Positions 1 through 8,882 of a stretch of DNA of 64,000 nucleotides are shown piece after piece; within the stretch, counting starts at the first letter, position 1, and each line of letters opens with the position of its first letter. The notes beneath the pieces are model-generated. The model saw nothing but the letters and a program-made list of their open reading frames with translations, was not told where the DNA came from and searched no databases. The position numbers were made by a program, and so were the translations under genes. Origin of the DNA: Pseudomonas sihuiensis (GTDB taxonomy: Bacteria > Pseudomonadota > Gammaproteobacteria > Pseudomonadales > Pseudomonadaceae); assembly GCF_900106015.1 (NCBI RefSeq), contig NZ_LT629797.1, positions 3,596,001-3,660,000 on the forward strand, written 5' to 3'.

Positions 1-1307
1 GCGCCCGGCCGCTCGGGGAATTCGAAGCGCAGCACCATCTCGTTACCGACACCAGCGGCATGACCACCGACCATATGGCGGATATGCAATTTGGCCAGTT
101 CGTTATCGGTCAGGTCCAACACCGGGAAGCCCTGCGCACGCAGGCCCTCGACCAACGCCTGGCGTGGATCGTTCTCCGGATGGGTCTGCACGCCGACGAA
201 GATGTGCGCCTCGCGGTCAGTGTGATAGCGATAGTTGAACTCGGTGATCTGGCGCTTGCCCACTGCCTCGCAGAAGGCCTTGAAGCTGCCCGGCTGCTCG
301 GGGATGGTCACGGCGATGATCGCCTCGCGCTTCTCGCCCAGCTCGGCGCGCTCGGCAACGTGGCGCAGGCGGTCGAAGTTGACGTTGGCGCCGGAGTCGA
401 TACCCACCAGCACTTCGCCGTTGGCACCCTGACGCTCGACGTACTTCTTGATCCCGGCCACGGCCAGCGCGCCGGCCGGCTCGGTGATCGAGCGGGTATC
501 GTCGTAGATGTCCTTTATAGCCGCGCAGATTTCGTCGGTGCTGACGGTGATCACCTCGTCGACATACTGTTTGCAGATATCGAAGGTGTGCTGGCCGATC
601 TGCGCCACCGCCACGCCGTCGGCGAACAGCCCGACCGTCGGTAGCACCACGCGCTCGCCAGCCTCCATCGCCTGCTGCAGGCAGTTGGAGTCGTCCGGCT
701 CGACGCCGATCACCTTGATTTCCGGGCGCAGGTACTTCACATAGGCCGCGATGCCGGCGATCAGGCCGCCGCCACCGACCGGCACGAAGATGGCATCGAT
801 ATGCCCCTGGTGCTGGCGCAGCACTTCCATGGCCACGGTGCCCTGGCCGGCGATCACCAGTGGGTCATCGTAAGGGTGGATATAGGTGTAGCCCTTCTCT
901 TCCACCAGCTTCAGCGAGTGCGCCAGCGCCTCGGGGAAGGCGTCGCCGTGCAGCACCACCTTGCCGCCCCGCGAACGCACGCCCTGCACCTTCAGCTCGG
1001 GCGTGGTACGCGGCATGACGATGGTTGCCTTCACCCCCAGATGCTTGGCCGCCAGGGCCAGACCCTGGGCATGGTTGCCGGCCGAGGCGGTGACCACGCC
1101 GCGCGCCAGCTCTTCGGCCGAAAGTTGCGCCAGCTTGTTGTAGGCGCCGCGAATCTTGAACGAGTACACCGGCTGCAGATCCTCGCGCTTGAGCAGAATC
1201 TGGCTGCCCAGCCGCTCACTGAGCTGGCGGGCGGGTTGCAGCGGGGTTTCCACCGCGACGTCATAAACGCGCGAGGTGAGGATCTTCTTCACGTACTGTT
1301 CGAGCAT
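1..1307 (-). CDS. ilvA: Threonine ammonia-lyase, biosynthetic (3' end cut by window)
   Basis: Deaminates threonine to 2-oxobutanoate, the first step of isoleucine synthesis, in the cytoplasm with PLP. The ATG at 1307 gives [20 protein letters not shown]. The PLP lysine is K51 in SFKIRGAYN, followed by the glycine-rich loop ASAGNHAQG and later VPVGGGGL. The C-terminal part reaches into the regulatory ACT-like domain ([19 protein letters not shown], then [12 protein letters not shown]). About 435 codons are visible and the family has about 500, so roughly 70 residues lie outside the window. It is divergent from rpiA, with 159 bp between the starts. Confidence 0.96.
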   Translation of the reverse strand, partial: MLEQYVKKILTSRVYDVAVETPLQPARQLSERLGSQILLKREDLQPVYSFKIRGAYNKLAQLSAEELARGVVTASAGNHAQGLALAAKHLGVKATIVMPRTTPELKVQGVRSRGGKVVLHGDAFPEALAHSLKLVEEKGYTYIHPYDDPLVIAGQGTVAMEVLRQHQGHIDAIFVPVGGGGLIAGIAAYVKYLRPEIKVIGVEPDDSNCLQQAMEAGERVVLPTVGLFADGVAVAQIGQHTFDICKQYVDEVITVSTDEICAAIKDIYDDTRSITEPAGALAVAGIKKYVERQGANGEVLVGIDSGANVNFDRLRHVAERAELGEKREAIIAVTIPEQPGSFKAFCEAVGKRQITEFNYRYHTDREAHIFVGVQTHPENDPRQALVEGLRAQGFPVLDLTDNELAKLHIRHMVGGHAAGVGNEMVLRFEFPERPG

Positions 1308-1420
1308 GGCGATTTCGCAGGCGTTCGGGCTTTGAGAGGACTGCCGAGTCTACCCCAGCGCCGCGCCGGACGACCATACGAAACGCGTGGGTTCTGCTCC
1401 GTCAGCACAGCACTTGCGGC

Positions 1421-1426
1421 TATAAT
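1421..1426 (+). promoter_or_regulatory. Probable -10 box of rpiA
   Basis: A perfect TATAAT lies 40 bp before the rpiA ATG. No good -35 hexamer is seen at 16-18 bp, so only the -10 is supported. Confidence 0.4.
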
Positions 1427-1466
1427 TCGCGCCTACTTCCCCCACCTCCCCAGGCATTTCCCCGCG

Positions 1467-2138
1467 ATGAACCAGGATCAGCTGAAACAGGCCGTGGCCC
1501 AGGCCGCCGTCGACCACATTCTCCCGCGCCTCGACAGCAAGAGCATCGTTGGCGTCGGTACCGGCTCCACCGCCAACTTCTTCATCGACGCACTGGCCAA
1601 GCACAAGATGGACTTCGATGGCGCCGTCGCCAGCTCTGAAGCCACCGCTGCACGCCTGAAGGGCCACGGCATCCCGGTCTACGACCTCAACAGCACCGCC
1701 GAGCTGGAGTTCTACGTCGATGGCGCCGACGAAAGCGACGAGCGCCTGCACCTGATCAAGGGTGGCGGCGCGGCGCTGACCCGCGAGAAGATCGTCGCCG
1801 CCGTGGCCAAGACCTTCATCTGCATCGCCGACGCCAGCAAGCTGGTGCCGGTGCTGGGCGCCTTCCCGCTGCCGGTGGAAGTGATTCCCATGGCGCGCAG
1901 CCATGTCGCCCGCGAGCTGGTGAAGCTGGGCGGCGACCCGGTGTACCGCGAAGGTGTGCTGACCGACAACGGCAACGTCATTCTCGACGTGCACAACCTG
2001 TCGATCACCGACCCGGTGAAGCTGGAGGCGGACATCAACGCCATCGTCGGCGTGGTCACCAATGGCCTGTTCGCCGCCCGCCCGGCCGATCTGCTGCTGC
2101 TCGGCACCGCCGAAGGCGTGAAAACGCTCAAGCGTTAA
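1467..2138 (+). CDS. rpiA: Ribose-5-phosphate isomerase A
   Basis: Interconverts ribose-5-phosphate and ribulose-5-phosphate in the non-oxidative pentose phosphate pathway. The 223-residue product matches the usual RpiA length. Visible motifs are the phosphate loop [12 protein letters not shown] near residue 28, the active-site segment YVDGADESD near 83, and [11 protein letters not shown] near 98 with the catalytic Glu. I chose the ATG at 1467 because the protein then begins [10 protein letters not shown] like other RpiA proteins. A longer open frame upstream has no matching homology. Confidence 0.97.
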   Translation: MNQDQLKQAVAQAAVDHILPRLDSKSIVGVGTGSTANFFIDALAKHKMDFDGAVASSEATAARLKGHGIPVYDLNSTAELEFYVDGADESDERLHLIKGGGAALTREKIVAAVAKTFICIADASKLVPVLGAFPLPVEVIPMARSHVARELVKLGGDPVYREGVLTDNGNVILDVHNLSITDPVKLEADINAIVGVVTNGLFAARPADLLLLGTAEGVKTLKR

Positions 2139-2140
2139 AC

Positions 2141-2203
2141 CGTAGCCCGGGTGAAATCCGGGGCAGATTCAGCGGAATTTCCCGGATTACACCCCGGCTA
2201 CGG
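2141..2203. repeat. REP-like inverted repeat (GTAGCCCGG family)
   Basis: The arms CGTAGCCCGGGTGAAATCC and the reverse complement ending CCCGGCTACGG face each other across about 20 bp. The same family recurs at 23668-23720, and a half copy lies near 12060. It sits between the convergent 3' ends of rpiA and the DUF3703 gene. Confidence 0.7.
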
Positions 2204-2221
2204 AGCCTGCCAATGCGCCGC

Positions 2222-2558
2222 CTACTCGAGCAGGCGGCGCAGTTCCTCGCTGATCGGCATGGGTTGAAAGGCACTGACCCGCGCCCGCCCGGTGTTGCCG
2301 ACGGGCACCCAGATGCGCGAGAACAGCAGCGCCGCCAGGATGCGCGGCATTTGCCCCAGCACCTCACGCATATCCCCTTGTTGCCAGCCGGCCCGCAGCA
2401 TCAACCAATGTGAACGTGCATGCAGCCATGGACGACGCTGGGTAAGGATGTGCGCCCGCTCCAGCCAGACCAACGCTTCGGCGCTGCGGCGGGCACGCAG
2501 TTCTTGTTGCGCCTGAGCGAAAGCCTCGTCGATGACAACTTGCAGTTTCATGTTCATA
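2222..2558 (-). CDS. DUF3703 family protein, partner of the metal ATPase
   Basis: A 112-residue soluble protein beginning MNMKLQVVIDEAFAQAQQEL, with an alpha-helical, Arg/Trp-rich body (WLERAHILTQRRPWLHARSH). The pattern resembles DUF3703, a family often found beside heavy-metal ATPases and MerR regulators. Its biochemical role is unknown to me. The start is set by GGAGGG six bases before the ATG at 2558. A longer open frame runs into cadA but lacks such a site. It begins 10 bp after the cadA stop, so it is probably the second gene of the cadA transcript and induced with it. Confidence 0.75.
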
Positions 2559-2568
2559 TCGCCCTCCT

Positions 2569-4773
2569 TCATTTGCGTAACAAGCGCAGGCCGTTGAACA
2601 CCACCATCAGGCTCACGCCCATATCGGCGAACACGGCCATCCACATGGTCGCCTCGCCCGCCAGGGTCAGGGCCAGGAAGATCGCCTTGATGCCCAGGGC
2701 CAGGACGATGTTCTGTACCAGGATGGCGTGGGTCTGCCGCGACAGGCGAACGAAGGCCGGAATCTTGCGCAAATCGTCGTCCATCAGTGCGACATCTGCC
2801 GTCTCGATGGCCGTGTCGGTGCCGGCGGCGCCCATGGCAAAGCCGATCTCGGCCTTGGCCAGGGCTGGCGCATCGTTGATGCCGTCGCCGACCATGCCGA
2901 CCACCCTGCCCTGTGCCTGACGCGCCTCGACCCAGGCCAGCTTGTCGGCTGGCAACAGGTCGCCGCGTGCCTCGTCGACACCGACCTGTTCGGCGATGGC
3001 CGCGGCGGTATGAACGTTGTCACCGCTGAGCATGCAGGTGCGTACACCCAGTTCGTGAAGTTCGGCGACCGCCTCGCGGCTGGTCTGGCGCACCGTGTCG
3101 GCCACGGCGAAGAGCATCAGCGCACGCTGTTCGTCGCACAGCACCACCATGCTCTTGCCCTGGCGTTCCAATGCCTCGAGGCGCTGCTCCAGTTGCGCCG
3201 AGCACAGCCCGAGGTCTTCGACCAGGCGGTGGTTACCCATAAAGAGAAGCGTGCCATCGATCCGTCCTCTGCTACCCCGCCCCGGCAGTGCCTCGAAATC
3301 CTCGACATCGTGCAACGCCTGCCCCTGCTCTTCGGCACGCTGGGCCAACGCCCGGGAAACCGGGTGATCCGAGCGCGCGGCCAGGCTCGCCGCCCAGGCG
3401 GCGTGCAGCGGTTCATCCACTTCCAGCAAGTGCAGGCTGTCGGTCTGCACCGGCTTGCCATGGGTCAGCGTGCCGGTCTTGTCCAGCGCCAGCAGGGCCA
3501 GATGCCGCCCGTTCTCCAGATAGACGCCGCCCTTGATCAGGATGCCCTTGCGTGCGGCGGCCGCCAGGCCGCTGACGATGGTCACCGGCGTGGAAATCAC
3601 CAGTGCACAGGGGCAGGCCACCACCAGCAGCACCAGGGCGCGGTAGACCCAGTCGAGCCAGGCGCCACCGATGACCAGCGGCGGCAGCACGGCCACCGCC
3701 AGGGCGAAGGCGAAGACCACCGGGGTATAGATGCGCGAGAACTGGTCGACGAAACGCTGGGTCGGTGCACGCGAGCCCTGCGCCTCCTCCACCGCATGGA
3801 TGATGCGCGCCAGGGTGGTATCGCGTGCTGCCGCGCTTACGCGAAACTCCAGCGAGCCCGCCTCGTTGATGGTGCCCGCGAATACCGCGTCGCCCACACG
3901 TTTTTCCACCGGCAGGCTTTCACCGGTGATCGGCGCCTGATTGACCGTCGAACTGCCGCCGACCACCTCACCATCGAGGCTGATGCGCTCACCAGGACGC
4001 ACACGCACCACCGCGCCCAGCCCGATAGCCTGCACGTCGAGCTCCTGCCAACTGCCATCGGCCTGCTGCACGGTAGCGCGCGGCGGCGCCAGATCCATCA
4101 GCCCGCGTATGGCGTTACGTGCCCGATCCAACGAGCGCGCCTCGATCAATTCGGCCAGGGTAAACAGCACCATCACCATCGCTGCTTCCGGCCACTGGCC
4201 GATCAGCACCGCGCCGGTCACGGCGATGCTCATCAGGGCATTGATATTGAGGTTGCGGTTCTTCAGGGCGATCCAGCCCTTCTTGTAGGTGTTCAGCCCG
4301 CACATCAGGATGGCGGCAACGGCCAGCAGTGCCACCAGCCAGTCGGGGCCGAGCCCGGCGAAATGCACGACTTCCGAAGCGGTTGCCACCCCACCAGCCA
4401 GTACCAGTGGCCACCAGGGCTTTTTCGCCGGTGCAGCAGCCGGCTGCTGCGCAGTTCGATCATCTTCGACCTGCGGGGTGAACCCCAGCGCGCGGATGGC
4501 CGGCAGCACCTGCGCCAGCATGCCTTCGTCATGGCTGACGGTGAGCACGCGCTGCAGCAGATTGAAATGCAGACCGGCCACGCCAGGCAGGCGACCCAGC
4601 GCGTCGCGAATCAGGCGCTCTTCCGTGGGGCAATCCATCTGCTCGATGCGTATACGGGTATTGCACGCGCCCGTCAGCGCGGCGTCCGCTGGCTGCGGCA
4701 CGGCCTCGTGACCGTGGGCATGCTCAGGATGAGCAGGTGACTGGTGGTGCGAGTGATCGCAGCAGCGGCTCAT
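2569..4773 (-). CDS. cadA: Cd/Zn/Pb-exporting P1B-type ATPase
   Basis: Pumps divalent soft metals (Cd, Zn, Pb) out of the cytoplasm using ATP. The 734-residue protein has a His-rich N-terminus (residues 6-22), an HMA metal-binding domain with MDCPTEE (46-52) and the actuator motif TGES near 283. The transmembrane metal site CPC is at 387-389, the phosphorylation motif DKTGTLTHGK at 431-440, and GDGINDAPAL lies near the C-terminus. CPC together with the CPTEE-type HMA favours Zn/Cd/Pb over copper. I use the ATG at 4773, with GGAG seven bases upstream. A TTG two codons earlier is too close to that site. It is divergent from cadR across a shared operator. zntA is an equally valid name. Confidence 0.93.
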   Translation of the reverse strand: MSRCCDHSHHQSPAHPEHAHGHEAVPQPADAALTGACNTRIRIEQMDCPTEERLIRDALGRLPGVAGLHFNLLQRVLTVSHDEGMLAQVLPAIRALGFTPQVEDDRTAQQPAAAPAKKPWWPLVLAGGVATASEVVHFAGLGPDWLVALLAVAAILMCGLNTYKKGWIALKNRNLNINALMSIAVTGAVLIGQWPEAAMVMVLFTLAELIEARSLDRARNAIRGLMDLAPPRATVQQADGSWQELDVQAIGLGAVVRVRPGERISLDGEVVGGSSTVNQAPITGESLPVEKRVGDAVFAGTINEAGSLEFRVSAAARDTTLARIIHAVEEAQGSRAPTQRFVDQFSRIYTPVVFAFALAVAVLPPLVIGGAWLDWVYRALVLLVVACPCALVISTPVTIVSGLAAAARKGILIKGGVYLENGRHLALLALDKTGTLTHGKPVQTDSLHLLEVDEPLHAAWAASLAARSDHPVSRALAQRAEEQGQALHDVEDFEALPGRGSRGRIDGTLLFMGNHRLVEDLGLCSAQLEQRLEALERQGKSMVVLCDEQRALMLFAVADTVRQTSREAVAELHELGVRTCMLSGDNVHTAAAIAEQVGVDEARGDLLPADKLAWVEARQAQGRVVGMVGDGINDAPALAKAEIGFAMGAAGTDTAIETADVALMDDDLRKIPAFVRLSRQTHAILVQNIVLALGIKAIFLALTLAGEATMWMAVFADMGVSLMVVFNGLRLLRK

Positions 4774-4802
4774 GGCCAATCTCCGTCAGGTGTCTATTGC
4801 CG

Positions 4803-4833
4803 AGTACACACCCTGTAGTCACTATAGGGTCAA
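4803..4833 (-). promoter_or_regulatory. CadR-type operator within the cadA promoter
   Basis: On the minus strand, TTGACC (4833-4828) and TGTACT (4808-4803) are 19 bp apart, the long spacer typical of MerR-controlled promoters. The spacer region holds a near-perfect dyad at 4810-4830: ACCCTGTAGT, a central C, then ACTATAGGGT, with one mismatch between arms. CadR binding here would untwist the promoter on metal binding and also control cadR. Confidence 0.85.
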
Positions 4834-4852
4834 GCACCCACGGAGCGATCCC

Positions 4853-5305
4853 ATGAAAATCGGAGAATTGGCGAAAAAGGCCGGCTGCCAGGTAGAGACC
4901 GTCCGCTACTACGAACGTGAGGGCCTGCTGCCAGCACCCGCACGCAGCGAAGGCAACTACCGCCTGTACGGCGCCCCGCACCTGGAGCGCCTGGTGTTCA
5001 TCCGCAACTGCCGGACGCTGGACATGACCCTGGAAGAGATTCAGCGGCTGCTGGCTCTGCGCGACCTGCCACACGAAAGCTGCGCCGGCATCAACAGCCT
5101 GGTGGACGAACATATCGAACATGTTCAGGCGCGCATCGACAGCCTGCAGGCGCTACGCGCGCAACTCACCGAGCTGCGCGACCGCTGCAACGACCCAAAG
5201 GAAGCGGAAGGCTGCGGCATCCTGCGCCAGCTCAACGTCAGCGGCGGCGTGCAGCCGCTAGCGGACGATGGCCATACCCATGTCGGCAAGAGCCATTCAC
5301 ATTGA
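4853..5305 (+). CDS. cadR: MerR-family Cd/Pb(Zn)-responsive regulator
   Basis: A metal-sensing activator of the divergent cadA promoter. The 150-residue protein has an N-terminal winged HTH (MKIGELAKKAGCQVETVRYY), a long dimerisation helix, and cysteines at 77, 112 and 121 in the positions used for Cd/Pb in CadR proteins. The C-terminus is His-rich (HTHVGKSHSH), a feature of Pseudomonas CadR linked to a second metal site. The ATG at 4853 gives the standard start. The operator lies about 25-45 bp upstream. Confidence 0.93.
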   Translation: MKIGELAKKAGCQVETVRYYEREGLLPAPARSEGNYRLYGAPHLERLVFIRNCRTLDMTLEEIQRLLALRDLPHESCAGINSLVDEHIEHVQARIDSLQALRAQLTELRDRCNDPKEAEGCGILRQLNVSGGVQPLADDGHTHVGKSHSH

Positions 5306-5364
5306 TGGTCTACGCTTGCTGACATTGCTGCGGCATACCGCCGGGCGCTCAGGGAGAAATGAAC

Positions 5365-5700
5365 ATGTCTGGAAAGTTCGAGCTGAAGAAAGCCAAAGAC
5401 GGCCAATTCCACTTCAACCTGCTGGCCAGCAATGGCCAGGTCATCCTCACCAGCGAGATGTACAAGGCCAAGGACTCGGCACTGAACGGCATCGAGTCGG
5501 TGAAGAAGAACTCACAGCGCGACGGCGCCTTCGAGACCAAGACCTCGAGCAACGACAAACACTACTTCCTGCTCATGGCCACCAACGGCCAGGTAGTCGG
5601 GCAAAGTCAGATGTATGCCAGCGCCGCCAGCTGCAAGAGCGGCATCGAGTCGGTGCAGAAGAACGCGCCCGATGCGCAAACGGACGACCAGACGGGCTAG
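5365..5700 (+). CDS. YegP-like DUF1508 protein (two tandem repeats)
   Basis: A 111-residue small cytoplasmic protein made of two about 50-residue repeats: GKFELKKAKDGQFHFNLLAS with NGIESVKKN, then FETKTSSNDKHYFLLMATNG with SGIESVQKN. This is the YegP/DUF1508 fold, whose molecular function is unknown. The ATG at 5365 is preferred over 5359 because GGGAG then sits eight bases upstream. Its last codon overlaps the convergent neighbour by 4 bp. Confidence 0.88.
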   Translation: MSGKFELKKAKDGQFHFNLLASNGQVILTSEMYKAKDSALNGIESVKKNSQRDGAFETKTSSNDKHYFLLMATNGQVVGQSQMYASAASCKSGIESVQKNAPDAQTDDQTG

Positions 5701-6611
5701 TCGGCCTGTTTCCTGAACACATAGAACAGGTTCGGCTCACTGATCAGGTACAGGTTGCCGTCGTCATCCGTCGCCACCCCCTCCGCCTGCGGCACACTGC
5801 GCTGCAGGCCATGCTGGCCACGTAGCAGCGACAGGGTACTGATCGGCTTGCCCTCGGTGTTCAACTCGATCACCAGGCGCGACTCATCCGACAGCGCCAG
5901 CAGATGGCCGGTCGCCGTATCGAAGTCGAGGCTGGAAAGGTCGCGCACGAACAGCCGCGCATCGCGCTTGGGGTCGGTATTGACTTGCAGCGCCAGCGGC
6001 TTGCTCTCGTCGACATGGGGGAAGCCGAGCACCTCGAAGATACGCACCGGATCGCGCTCCTTGGCCACCAGCAGACGCTGATCCTTCGCATCGTAGGCCA
6101 ACCCTTCGAAACCCTTGTTGCCGTTGCGCCCGATACCCAGGGAAAGTTGCTGGAAATCGGCTGCGTCGATCACGCGCGTGGCGTCGTCGATGCGCACCTT
6201 GACCAGGCGCTGCTCGCGCTCGTCGGCAATGACATAGGTACCGGGCGCCACATATTCGATGGCCTCGGGATCACCAAAACCCTCAAGATCGATGGTGCGC
6301 TTGAGCTCGCCCTGCAGGCTGATCTCGATCACCTTGGCCGGCTTGTTGGTGACGCTGAACAGGCTGCGGCGATCCGGATCGTAGGTCAGCGCCGATACGT
6401 CGCTGATATCGGCAATCGGCTTGGCCTCGATCACCACGCGGTAGTCACCCAGCCACAGCGACTGACCGCGCCACTGCGCGCCATGCTGCCATTCCTGCAC
6501 GGAGAACCAGGCTCGCTCGAACAGCCGATACTGCTGACCCAGCACGGCGCCAAGCAAGAACACGAAGAACAGCAGATAGAACCAGGGGTTTATGGAGAGC
6601 AAACGACGCAT
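5697..6611 (-). CDS. SdiA-regulated domain protein, membrane-anchored (copy 1)
   Basis: A 304-residue protein with one N-terminal membrane segment (about residues 8-26, INPWFYLLFFVFLLGAVL) followed by a periplasmic beta-propeller-like region. It has the family's repeating phrases: DISDVSALTYDPDRRSLFSV, GFGDPEAIEYV, GNKGFEGLAYD and AEGVATDDDGNLYLISEPN. This is the SdiA-regulated (YjiK-like) family, of uncertain function. It is a paralogue of the gene at 7136-8089 and lies downstream of the OB-fold gene, separated by a terminator. Confidence 0.85.
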   Translation of the reverse strand: MRRLLSINPWFYLLFFVFLLGAVLGQQYRLFERAWFSVQEWQHGAQWRGQSLWLGDYRVVIEAKPIADISDVSALTYDPDRRSLFSVTNKPAKVIEISLQGELKRTIDLEGFGDPEAIEYVAPGTYVIADEREQRLVKVRIDDATRVIDAADFQQLSLGIGRNGNKGFEGLAYDAKDQRLLVAKERDPVRIFEVLGFPHVDESKPLALQVNTDPKRDARLFVRDLSSLDFDTATGHLLALSDESRLVIELNTEGKPISTLSLLRGQHGLQRSVPQAEGVATDDDGNLYLISEPNLFYVFRKQAD

Positions 6612-6635
6612 GATGGACTTCTCTGACGACCACGG

Positions 6636-6666
6636 AAAAGCCCGCCACGGGCTTGACGTGGCGGGC
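6636..6666 (-). terminator. Rho-independent terminator after the OB-fold gene
   Basis: Reading the minus strand, GCCCGCCACG, a short loop and CGTGGCGGGC are followed by TTTT. It lies just after the stop at 6687. Confidence 0.75.
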
Positions 6667-6686
6667 GGGCGGGCGGGATATCGCGA

Positions 6687-7034
6687 TCAGTTGATCAGTT
6701 CGACGCGATCGACATCGATCTCGCGGCTGTTGAAGTCCTTGTCGACTTCACCGGTCAGACGCACCTTGGCGGTTTCCGAAACTGTCTGGCCCGGCCAGTC
6801 TTCGTCGTCGATTTCGACCTGGATGGTGCCGGTGGCGTCCTTGAACTCGTAGAGCTCGTCCTGCAGGCGCTTGACGATCTGACCTTCCAGTACGACATGG
6901 GTGTCATCGGCAGCCTGCAGTGCAGCGGATACAGTGGTGACCTGCGGAGTAGCGCCAGGGCCGGTGTAGCCAGTGGCGAAAGCGGCAGTGCTGAGCAGCG
7001 GCAGAACCATCAGAGCGAGAGCGGTACGTTTCAT
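6687..7034 (-). CDS. Secreted OB-fold (BOF / YgiW-YdeI family) stress protein
   Basis: A 115-residue periplasmic protein with a signal peptide MKRTALALMVLPLLSTAAFA, then an OB-fold with the typical HVVLEGQIVKRLQDELYEFK, IQVEIDDEDWPGQTV and VRLTGEVDKDFNSREIDVD. In enteric bacteria YgiW-type proteins are induced by two-component systems and help survive stress. The exact role here is inferred. I start at the ATG at 7034 because of the signal peptide and a GAGG site. Four direct hexamers upstream (7085-7123) suggest response-regulator control. Confidence 0.88.
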   Translation of the reverse strand: MKRTALALMVLPLLSTAAFATGYTGPGATPQVTTVSAALQAADDTHVVLEGQIVKRLQDELYEFKDATGTIQVEIDDEDWPGQTVSETAKVRLTGEVDKDFNSREIDVDRVELIN

Positions 7035-7084
7035 GGTGTGAACCTCGTTGTTCGTAAGTGACGGGGTCAGATTAGTGCCGCTAG

Positions 7085-7123
7085 CTGAAGCCAGACTGAA
7101 TCGCGGCTTAAGCCAAACTGAAT
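7085..7123 (-). promoter_or_regulatory. Tandem response-regulator boxes upstream of the OB-fold gene
   Basis: On the minus strand, ATTCAG, CTTAAG, ATTCAG and CTTCAG occur in order, each separated by exactly 5 bp (11-bp period). This is the architecture of OmpR/PmrA/QseB-type sites. A TAATCT at 7074-7069 could be the -10, placing the last half-site next to the -35 region. Confidence 0.6.
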
Positions 7124-7135
7124 CCGCCACCCCAC

Positions 7136-8089
7136 TCAACTGGCACCCGGTTGCGCCTTGCTGAAAACGTAAAAAAGATTGGGCTCGGCGACGATATAGA
7201 TGTTGCCCTCTTCGTCCATGGTCACGCCCTCAGCCTGCTTGATGCCCTGTTCCAGACCGTTGAGACCGCCGGTAAGGCTGAGAAAGCTGACCGGGTGACC
7301 GCTACGATCCAGCTCCAGCAGCATGCGCGACTCATCGGACAGCACCAGCGCATGGCCGGTACGCGCATCGATACTCAGCGAAGAAATATCGCGCACTCCC
7401 AGACTGCCGTAGTTGAAAGGCTGCATCATGCCAGCTGCACCGTCCTCGCCAGGAAAAGGCAGGCTGAACAAGCCCATCGGGCTACGCTCCTTGCCCAGCA
7501 TCAGGCTGCTGCTGCGCGCATCCCAGCCAACGGCTTCGAAGCCCTTGTTACCCGCGTCGACAAAGCCCAGGTCGAAACCGGGTAAATCGGCCGCATCCAG
7601 TTCCAGGTCATCGTCACGCAGGGTAAAGGTGGTGAGCTGACGACGACGCTCATCGACGATGGCCATGCGCCCGTTATCCATCATCTCTACCGCTTCCGGA
7701 TCAGAAAAGCCCTTCAGCTGGATACGCCGCAACACCTCCCCCTCACGCGAGAGTTCCACCAACAGTGGATTCTTGCCCGTGACGGTGAAGAGGGTGCCGG
7801 TTACCGGGTTGTAGGTAAGCCCCGAAGTTTCATCTCGCTCCAGGCCAGACAAGGGCTTGGCCTGAATAACCGCACGGTAGCCAGGCAGCCAGACGCTGGC
7901 CAAGCGCTCGACCAACGGCGTATGCCCCTCCTGCCACCAGAGCAGGGCGCGATCATCCAGATGCTGGGTTTTTACGACCGTGATCGCGGCCAGCACGGCC
8001 ATGCCGGACAACCAATAACGGGGGCGAGAAAGGCGGGAACGAAGGGAGGGCATCGGCGACGGTTCGGCTGCTTGATGGCGATCCGACAT
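7136..8089 (-). CDS. SdiA-regulated domain protein, membrane-anchored (copy 2)
   Basis: A 317-residue protein with a positively charged N-terminus, one membrane segment (about residues 27-42, YWLSGMAVLAAITVV) and the same repeated propeller phrases as copy 1 (TSGLTYNPVTGTLFTVTG, GFSDPEAVEMM, GNKGFEAVGWD, AEGVTMDEEGNIYIVAEPN). The function of the family is not established. It sits directly upstream of the OB-fold gene and its boxes, so the three genes probably form one functional neighbourhood at the cell envelope. Confidence 0.85.
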   Translation of the reverse strand: MSDRHQAAEPSPMPSLRSRLSRPRYWLSGMAVLAAITVVKTQHLDDRALLWWQEGHTPLVERLASVWLPGYRAVIQAKPLSGLERDETSGLTYNPVTGTLFTVTGKNPLLVELSREGEVLRRIQLKGFSDPEAVEMMDNGRMAIVDERRRQLTTFTLRDDDLELDAADLPGFDLGFVDAGNKGFEAVGWDARSSSLMLGKERSPMGLFSLPFPGEDGAAGMMQPFNYGSLGVRDISSLSIDARTGHALVLSDESRMLLELDRSGHPVSFLSLTGGLNGLEQGIKQAEGVTMDEEGNIYIVAEPNLFYVFSKAQPGAS

Positions 8090-8107
8090 CCGATGTCTGG
8101 AAGAGTT

Positions 8108-8129
8108 CCGCCGCCTGAAGAGGCGGCGG
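8108..8129. terminator. GC hairpin between FAH hydrolase and SdiA-like gene
   Basis: CCGCCGCCT and AGGCGGCGG form a 9-bp stem with a 4-base loop. No clear T-run follows on either strand, so termination is uncertain. Confidence 0.4.
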
Positions 8130-8136
8130 TCAGAGC

Positions 8137-8802
8137 TTATAGCACGCGGCTGTTGAAACTACTGTGACCGACCAACTCCAGCACCAGCTCATCGCCCTTG
8201 TTCAGCGCGCCAACGCCGACCGGCGTGCCGGTGAGAATCACGTCACCCGGCTGCAGGGCGAAGTGCCCGGCCATGTGCTGGATCATGCTGAGGATGGGGT
8301 TGAGCATGTCGCGGCTGTTGCCGTCTTGGCGGGTTTCGCCGTTGATCACCAGGCGAATGCCGATATCGGCTAGGTCCTCGATGACATCGCCGGGTACGAA
8401 AGGCGCCAGCACGCAGGCACCGTCGAAGCTCTTGGCAATTTCCCAGGGATAGCCCTTCTCCTTGAGCTTGGCTTGCACGTCACGCAGGGTCAGGTCCAGG
8501 GCCGGGGCGAAGCCGCTGATGGCGTCACGCACTTCCTCGGCATCCGGCGCCTTCGACAGCGGCTTGCCAATCAGCACAGCGATTTCCGCCTCGTAATGCA
8601 CCGAACCGCGATCCTCGGGAATGGCGAAGCCACTATCGAGCGGCACAACACAGGAGCCCGGTTTGATGAACAGCAAGGGCTCGCTGGGCACCGGGTTGTT
8701 CAGTTCCCTGGCGTGCTCGGCGTAGTTGCGGCCAATGCAAACGACCTTGCCGAGGGGGAAGTGGACGGTGGTTCCGTCGACGTACTGGTGCTGATAACTC
8801 AT
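8137..8802 (-). CDS. Fumarylacetoacetate hydrolase family protein
   Basis: A 221-residue enzyme of the FAH superfamily, likely an acylpyruvate hydrolase or oxaloacetate decarboxylase in the cytoplasm. Visible motifs are KVVCIGRNYAEHA, PLLFIKPGSCV, the metal-binding VHYEAEIAVLIG and GDVILTGTPVGVG. Length and motifs fit the short YcgM/FAHD1 subgroup. The ATG at 8802 has AGGAG upstream. The substrate cannot be told from sequence. A palindromic repeat separates it from the dehydrogenase gene. Confidence 0.9.
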   Translation of the reverse strand: MSYQHQYVDGTTVHFPLGKVVCIGRNYAEHARELNNPVPSEPLLFIKPGSCVVPLDSGFAIPEDRGSVHYEAEIAVLIGKPLSKAPDAEEVRDAISGFAPALDLTLRDVQAKLKEKGYPWEIAKSFDGACVLAPFVPGDVIEDLADIGIRLVINGETRQDGNSRDMLNPILSMIQHMAGHFALQPGDVILTGTPVGVGALNKGDELVLELVGHSSFNSRVL

Positions 8803-8818
8803 CGGGGACTCCTGATCA

Positions 8819-8878
8819 GTAGGGTGCGCCGCGCGCACCAAGACGCGTTGGATCATGGGTGCGCGCAGCGCACCCTAC
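8819..8878. repeat. GTAGGGTGCGCC palindromic repeat
   Basis: GTAGGGTGCGCCGCGCGCACC faces GGGTGCGCGCAGCGCACCCTAC across 16 bp. Related copies lie at 12033-12055, 26495-26576 and 38110-38189. It is an intergenic REP-type family between co-oriented genes. Confidence 0.75.
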
Positions 8879-8882
8879 GAGA

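Noticed and set aside
60..644. A 194-codon open frame on the plus strand
   Set aside because: It is the antisense shadow of ilvA, which has full family motifs on the minus strand.
2728..4740. A 670-codon open frame opposite cadA
   Set aside because: Shadow of the P-type ATPase; His/Gln/Arg-rich translation without any domain.
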